From NCBI RefSeq assembly GCF_014905555.1, contig NZ_BNGS01000001.1:620001-684000 (forward strand): a stretch of DNA of 64,000 bases, read 5' to 3'. Numbering within the stretch: the stretch's first letter is position 1; every line of letters starts with the position of its first letter. The notes beneath the pieces were generated by a model. It was not told where the DNA came from. It made no database searches and saw only the letters and a list, made by a program, of their open reading frames with translations. Below, in pieces: positions 59,872 to 64,000 of the stretch. Both the position numbers and the translations under genes were made by a program. Origin of the DNA: Streptomyces sp. Y2F8-2. Lineage in GTDB: Bacteria; Actinomycetota; Actinomycetes; Streptomycetales; Streptomycetaceae.

Positions 59872-61179
59872 ATGAACCCTCCACGTAGTAACAGCTCGCT
59901 CCCCAAGCCGGGCCGCTCGGCCTACGGCGTGGCGTCGGCTGTGGTGCTGCTGCTCATACCCGTCATCGTGCTGGCCGGCGGGAACGCAGTCCGGGACTTC
60001 CTCAACTTCGGAGCGGGCGTGCTCTCGCTCGTCTCCCTCAGCTGCTCCGTGATCTGGGGCCTCGTCGCCCAGGACCGGATCTTCCTCAACACCCGCCAGC
60101 GGATCGTGGCGCAGGCCGTCCACCGGACCACCGCGGTCGCTTCGATCGCGTTCCTCCTGGTGCACGTCACGGTCAAGATCGCGCTCGAACACACTGTGCT
60201 GATCGCCGCGCTGATCCCCTTCAGCCTGGGCGTCAGCGGCTCGGCCGGCCTCATCGGCCTCGGCTCCCTGGCCGGCCTCCTCATGATCTTCGTGGGTATC
60301 ACCGGCGCGCTGCGCAGCGCTTTCGCGACCCCCGCGCCGGTCGCGGCGCGCTGGCGGGCGATGCACATGCTGGCCTACCCGTCCTGGTGCGCCGCGCTCG
60401 TGCACGGCCTGTACGCGGGACGCGCGGCGAAGCCGTTCTTCATGGTGTCCTACGAGCTGTGCCTGCTCGGGGTCATGGGGGCGCTGGCCCTGCGCGCCGC
60501 GCCGCGCCCGTTCAAGCGCAAGGTGGCCGACAGGGTCTTCGCGATCGTCGGCGGCGGTGACATGGCGGGACGCGAAGGGCTGGACGCCAGCCGCGCTCGC
60601 AACGCGGAGGCGGCGGCCACCCTGGCGGGCTTCTCGGGGCGCTCGGCGGACCGCGCCGGCGGCCGGGAGGGTGGTCTGGTCCCCCCACAGCCCTCAACGC
60701 CCCTGTACGAGGCTCCCGCAGCCCGCAGCATGACCCCGGAGCCCGGCAACGGCTTCGCGGCCGCCTACCGGGCCACGTCGGCCACCCCGCGCGCGCAGAC
60801 ACCGATGATGCCGGACGCGACCCAGCGGATGGATCTGTACGACACACAGGCCACCGAGGCCATGCCGCGCGTCGACGCCGGCGGCAGCACCTCGGGCAGC
60901 TGGCCGATCCCGTCACCGCCGCCGGTCGGGGAGGCGCCTCCCTCCGCGTACGACCCGCTCCAGGACACCGGATACACCGTCCCGGCCTATGGCAGTCCGG
61001 GATACAACGGGTACGGCGCGAGTGAGATGTACGACACCGGTGAGACGAACGTACCGTTCGGCACGTACAACTCGAACAACACGTACAACAGCGGTCCCGC
61101 AGCGGAAACGTTCCCCGGCGCCTTCGACACGCCGGGAGCCGGCGAACCCTGGAACGCGCCTTCCGGAGGCTTTAAGTGA
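59872..61179 (+). CDS. Heme-b-like membrane protein with long disordered tail
   Basis: A 435-residue protein. About six transmembrane segments occupy residues 18-210. Histidine pairs H84/H98 and H165/H178, each 13-14 residues apart in neighbouring helices, are the bis-histidyl spacing of ferric reductase/cytochrome b561-like di-heme domains. The cytoplasmic tail (about 215-435) is low in complexity, with Pro/Gly/Ser/Tyr, ending EPWNAPSGGFK. It likely accepts or gives electrons across the membrane. The next gene, a NuoF-like flavoprotein, starts inside its stop codon (GTGA), implying they work together. Confidence 0.8.
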   Translation: MNPPRSNSSLPKPGRSAYGVASAVVLLLIPVIVLAGGNAVRDFLNFGAGVLSLVSLSCSVIWGLVAQDRIFLNTRQRIVAQAVHRTTAVASIAFLLVHVTVKIALEHTVLIAALIPFSLGVSGSAGLIGLGSLAGLLMIFVGITGALRSAFATPAPVAARWRAMHMLAYPSWCAALVHGLYAGRAAKPFFMVSYELCLLGVMGALALRAAPRPFKRKVADRVFAIVGGGDMAGREGLDASRARNAEAAATLAGFSGRSADRAGGREGGLVPPQPSTPLYEAPAARSMTPEPGNGFAAAYRATSATPRAQTPMMPDATQRMDLYDTQATEAMPRVDAGGSTSGSWPIPSPPPVGEAPPSAYDPLQDTGYTVPAYGSPGYNGYGASEMYDTGETNVPFGTYNSNNTYNSGPAAETFPGAFDTPGAGEPWNAPSGGFK

Positions 61180-62792
61180 ACGAGGCCCTGCCCGACGTCC
61201 CAGAAGTCCGGGTGGTCGGGCTTCCGCAGCTCACGTCGGGCTTCGACCTTGTCGAGAGACTCGACCTGCCGATGCACCTCAAGGTGCACGGCCCGCTCGA
61301 GCCCATGGGCGGAGAGCAGCTCGCACAGCTCGCCGAGCAGATCAACCTCAAGGGGCGCGGCGGCGCCGGCTTCCCCTTCCACAAGAAGCTGCGCTCGGTC
61401 GCCGAGTCCGCGATCCGCCGCGGCATCCGGCCGGTCGTGGTCGTCAACGGAAGCGAGGACGAGCCCGCCTGCCGCAAGGACACGGTGCTGATCAACCGCG
61501 CCCCGCACCTCATCCTGGACGGCGCCCTGCTGGTCGCGGAGGCCCTGGGCGCCCGCCAGCTCGTCGTCGGGGTGACACGTGCCTCGACCGAGCGGTCGAT
61601 GGAGCAGGCGCTGGCCGAGCGCGGGCTGAGCGACCGGCGCGGCGCGCCCATCCGCGCGCGCGTGCAGCGCAATCCGGTGCGCATGGTCACCGGAGCCGCC
61701 GCCTCGCTGATCCGCTCGATCGACGGCGGTCCGGCGATCCCTCCGGGGCGCAAGACCAGCGCCTCGCAGAGCGGGGTCGGCGGCGCGCCCACGCTGCTGT
61801 CGAACGCCGAGACGTTCGCCCAGCTGGCGATCGCCGCGCGCATCGGCGCCGAGCGCTACTGCAACACCGGTCTGTACGACGAACCCGGCACCGTCATGCT
61901 CACCGTCTCCGGCGCGGTCAACCGCCCCATGGTGATCGAGGTCCCCACGGGCGTCCCGCTGCGGTACGTGCTCCAGCTGGCCGGCGCCCCGCCCGTCCCG
62001 CAGGGCGTGCTGACCGGCGGCTACCACGGCAAGTGGATCGACGCGACGACCGTCAACGAGGCGGTCGTCTCGCGCAACTCCCTGGACGCCGTCGGCGGCT
62101 CGCTCGGCGCCGGCGCGATCCTGCCGATCAGCCAGGAGACCTGCCCGCTCGGCGAGTCCCTGCAGGTGGCGAAGTGGCTGGCCGAGGAGAGCGCGGGCCA
62201 GTGCGGCCCCTGCTACCTGGGGCTGCCGGCCGCGGCCCGCGGCATGGAGGACATCCTCAACGGTGGCGGTCCGGCCGCCCTGGAGGCCCTCAAGCAGGTC
62301 GCCAAGGCCGTGAAGAGGCGCGGTGCGTGCTCGCACCCGGACGGCTCCGCGATGTTCCTGGAATCGACCATCAAGGCGTTCACGGACGACCTGGCCGCGC
62401 ACGTCCTCGGCAACGGCTGCGGCCGGCCCGTGGAGGGCGTGCTGCCGCTGTTCGAGGACGGCAGGGCCCCGACGGGCATCCCGGGCGGCGGACAGGCCGA
62501 GCCGGAGGCGGGGGCCAGCCGGCAGAAGATCTACGTGGACTGGACGCTGTGCCGTGGCCACGGCCTGTGCGCGGACATCCTCCCGGAGGTGTTCGAACTG
62601 GGTGCCGACGGCTTCCCCACGGTCGCCCAGGCGCCGGTGCCGCTGTACGCGGAGGCGAAAGCCCTGCGGGCCGTGCGCCGCTGCCCGGCGCTCGCGCTGC
62701 GGATCGAGGAGGACACCCGGTCCGGTCCGCCGTCACGCAGCAACCTGCCCGTGCTGTCGCAGGGCCGCGGACGCCGGGCCCTCGGGCGCTGA
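61176..62792 (+). CDS. NuoF-like flavoprotein fused to a ferredoxin domain
   Basis: A 538-residue soluble protein. Residues about 20-300 are a Complex I 51-kDa (NuoF) type module: FMN/NADH site GRGGAGFP (60-67) and VVNGSEDEPACRKD. A SLBB segment follows, then the 4Fe-4S signature CGPCYLG (about 348-354) with a further Cys in GACSHPDG. The C-terminus (about 450-515) is a single-cluster ferredoxin: CRGHGLCADILPEVFEL and RRCPALAL. The protein therefore could move electrons from NAD(P)H through FMN and Fe-S to the ferredoxin, and on to the adjoining heme membrane protein. GTG start with GGAGG 7 nt upstream. No NuoE/NuoG genes are present. Confidence 0.88.
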   Translation: MNEALPDVPEVRVVGLPQLTSGFDLVERLDLPMHLKVHGPLEPMGGEQLAQLAEQINLKGRGGAGFPFHKKLRSVAESAIRRGIRPVVVVNGSEDEPACRKDTVLINRAPHLILDGALLVAEALGARQLVVGVTRASTERSMEQALAERGLSDRRGAPIRARVQRNPVRMVTGAAASLIRSIDGGPAIPPGRKTSASQSGVGGAPTLLSNAETFAQLAIAARIGAERYCNTGLYDEPGTVMLTVSGAVNRPMVIEVPTGVPLRYVLQLAGAPPVPQGVLTGGYHGKWIDATTVNEAVVSRNSLDAVGGSLGAGAILPISQETCPLGESLQVAKWLAEESAGQCGPCYLGLPAAARGMEDILNGGGPAALEALKQVAKAVKRRGACSHPDGSAMFLESTIKAFTDDLAAHVLGNGCGRPVEGVLPLFEDGRAPTGIPGGGQAEPEAGASRQKIYVDWTLCRGHGLCADILPEVFELGADGFPTVAQAPVPLYAEAKALRAVRRCPALALRIEEDTRSGPPSRSNLPVLSQGRGRRALGR

Positions 62793-62810
62793 CCGGGCCC
62801 TCGGGCGCTG
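62774..62810. repeat. 19-bp tandem duplication of the 3' end of the NuoF-ferredoxin gene
   Basis: 18-nt units CCGGGCCCTCGGGCGCTG at 62774-62791 and 62793-62810; the stop codon lies within the first copy. Confidence 0.85.
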
Positions 62811-62819
62811 GCCACACGG

Positions 62820-62851
62820 ACGGCGGGCCACCCTCACCGGGGGCCCGCCGT
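62820..62851 (+). terminator. Terminator after the NuoF-ferredoxin gene
   Basis: ACGGCGGGCC (62820-62829) pairs with GGCCCGCCGT (62842-62851), followed by TTCGTT. Confidence 0.8.
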
Positions 62852-62994
62852 TTCGTTCCCACACGTCCGCGTACGCGGACTGTCCTCCCCGCGTGCGCAG
62901 TCGTCTTCCCCGCTCGCACATGTGTCCGCGGCCGTCCACGCCGAACGCACGACGAAGGCGGCCCATCCCTCGGATGAACCGCCTTCAACTTCTG

Positions 62995-63067
62995 TGGAGC
63001 TAAGGAGAATTGAACTCCTGACCTCCTGCATGCCATGCAGGCGCTCTACCAACTGAGCTATAGCCCC
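62995..63067 (-). tRNA. tRNA-Ala (anticodon GGC)
   Basis: A 73-nt cloverleaf. The acceptor stem GGGGCTA/TAGCTCC contains the G3-U70 wobble pair that identifies alanine tRNAs. The D arm is AGCTCAGTTGGTAGAGC, the anticodon stem CCTGC/GCAGG with loop ATGGCAT, and the T arm ends TTCAATTCTCC. Discriminator A73; CCA is not encoded. Confidence 0.97.
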
Positions 63068-63183
63068 TTGCGGCCACGCGGCGGAACCGCGTATCGGCCT
63101 TGCCGCCCGGTTTCCCCGGCGGCGACGCCAACATTACACGGTCCACCGGGTGGAACACCAAATCGTTTCCCTCGTCCCCCGCG

Positions 63184-63417
63184 TCAGGCCGTGGCGAACG
63201 AGTAGAAGCGTTTGAGCGTGCAGTGCTCGTCCAGGAGGCGGCCGTAGATCGGCTCCCCCTCCAGCTCCCGATAGGTTTCGATCGGGTCGCCTTTTATGAT
63301 CAGCGCCCGTGCGCATTCCTCGCACCAGTACTGGTAGTCCGGGTTGACCGGCTCCATGTCACGGACGATCGGCGTGCCGCTGCCGCACCAGTCGCACTTC
63401 CGCCTGTGTGCACCCAT
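63184..63417 (-). CDS. Small CxxC-containing protein of unknown function
   Basis: A 77-residue soluble protein. Two cysteine pairs (CDWC, about residues 8-11, and CEEC, about 32-35) probably hold a zinc ion. Followed by ALIIKGDPIETYRELEGEPIYGRLLDEHCTLKRFYSF. Found widely in Streptomyces without known function (from memory). The start lies 3 nt after the stop of the upstream zinc-ribbon gene. Confidence 0.75.
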   Translation of the reverse strand: MGAHRRKCDWCGSGTPIVRDMEPVNPDYQYWCEECARALIIKGDPIETYRELEGEPIYGRLLDEHCTLKRFYSFATA

Positions 63418-63420
63418 CGA

Positions 63421-63594
63421 TCAGCTCCAGCTGTGGCCGCAGGCCGTGCACACGTAGGAGATGCCGCCGTTGTCGCCGAGCACCTGGGCGACGTGGGACG
63501 AGCCGCACGAGGGGCAGTCGAGGAGGGTGGCATTCCGACGTGTCACCGCCACTGCGAGGAGATCGTGGACCTCCCCGCGGATGCTCGCTGGCAT
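63421..63594 (-). CDS. 57-residue zinc-ribbon protein
   Basis: A small protein (MPASIRGEVHDLLAVAVTRR...) with CPSC and CTAC pairs at about 27-30 and 49-52 and the final GHSWS. The cysteine arrangement and GHSW are those of a zinc ribbon. GGGAG lies 5 nt before the ATG. It forms a two-gene unit with the CxxC protein downstream; the target is unknown. Confidence 0.72.
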   Translation of the reverse strand: MPASIRGEVHDLLAVAVTRRNATLLDCPSCGSSHVAQVLGDNGGISYVCTACGHSWS

Positions 63595-63663
63595 CGCTAC
63601 TCCCTCCCGTCGGGCCGCGCCCCCTTCCGGCCGTTTGATTCTGCCACGGCCGGACCAATACGG

Positions 63664-64000
63664 TCAGCGACGCCTTCGTACCAGTCCGGACACAGCACCC
63701 AGCGTGGCCGTCGCGGCCAGCGCGTACATGCACACGAGGAGCGCGTCCGAAGAGGTATACGCCCCAGGGGCCCCCAGTGACTCAAGCCGGTTCAGGAAGA
63801 GTGCGCCGAAGGCCGCCACACCGAGCAGCTGACCGAGCTGGGTGACCGTGGCGAGCAGGCCGCTGGCGTCGGCCGCGTCCTCGGGCCGCACGGTGGCGAG
63901 GGCCCCGGTCAGGGTGGGGCTGAAGGCGAGCGCAAGGCCCACCCCGACGCCCGCGAAGGCCGGGTACAGCCCGGCTCCGCCGTGGCTCCCCCCGTGCAGG
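63664..64000 (-). CDS. MFS transporter, C-terminal part (N-terminus outside window)
   Basis: The visible 111 residues are the last transmembrane segments of a 14-helix DHA2-like MFS exporter (FAGVGVGLALAFSPTLTGALATVRPEDAADASGLLATVTQLGQLLGVAAFGALFL), ending with a transmembrane helix and SGLVRRRR. The sequence continues beyond position 64000 on the minus strand; start and substrate are unknown. Confidence 0.8.
   Translation of the reverse strand, partial: LHGGSHGGAGLYPAFAGVGVGLALAFSPTLTGALATVRPEDAADASGLLATVTQLGQLLGVAAFGALFLNRLESLGAPGAYTSSDALLVCMYALAATATLGAVSGLVRRRR

Noticed and set aside
61176..62792. Part of a second respiratory Complex I operon
   Set aside because: Only a NuoF-like module is present, and it is fused to a ferredoxin; no other nuo genes adjoin.

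Overview
The window is chromosomal DNA of a Streptomyces species. Signs: very high G+C with G or C at almost every third codon position, many GTG starts, several leaderless-looking starts (a TANNNT hexamer 7-8 nt before ATG), and gene order matching the S. coelicolor leuA-era-hrcA/dnaJ2-lepA/rpsT-holA-comEA/EC-leuS neighbourhood (comparison from memory). Most of it is core housekeeping DNA. Accessory genes and many short repeats are inserted into it. No prophage, transposase, CRISPR array or secondary-metabolite cluster is visible.

Layout. 1-8 kb: end of a TerB-like zinc-ribbon gene, leuA with a leucine leader peptide, a short-chain dehydrogenase, a glycoside-uptake pair (MFS plus GH1 glucosidase), and a protealysin-type M4 protease next to an emfourin-like inhibitor. 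8-19.5 kb: the phoH-ybeY-corC-(cytidine-deaminase-like)-era core, interrupted by a drug-efflux/XRE pair, a WxL-like/DUF916 surface pair and an amtB-glnK pair. 19.5-26 kb: a 530-bp repeat structure, then a sugar-acid cluster (PfkB kinase, glucarate dehydratase, 5-dehydro-4-deoxyglucarate dehydratase, IclR regulator) and an MFS transporter. 26-35 kb: adenine deaminase, RNase Z, HIT protein, a tricorn-like protease, a lipoprotein, a VOC protein, rsmE and a nitronate monooxygenase. 35-48.5 kb: dnaJ2, hrcA with its CIRCE operator, a metallo-beta-lactamase-fold protein, DUF3097, a Uma2 nuclease-like gene, hemW, a divergent SpoIIE-type phosphatase/response regulator pair, an acyl-CoA ligase, lepA and rpsT. 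48.5-59.5 kb: holA, arylamine N-acetyltransferase, comEC, comEA, DegV, a coiled-coil membrane protein, and leuS behind a second leucine leader peptide. 59.5-64 kb: a heme-b-like membrane protein coupled to a NuoF-ferredoxin fusion, tRNA-Ala(GGC), two small cysteine-rich proteins and a truncated MFS gene.

Main themes. (1) Leucine supply (leuA) and leucine charging (leuS) both follow short leader peptides with runs of Leu codons and mutually exclusive hairpins, which suggests ribosome-mediated attenuation at both loci. (2) Short palindromic repeats lie in frame inside at least five accessory or semi-conserved protein genes. (3) Three genes have their 3' ends duplicated just downstream. (4) Several two-gene modules look functional: protease/inhibitor, WxL/DUF916, amtB/glnK, heme membrane protein/NuoF-ferredoxin, and phosphatase/response regulator.
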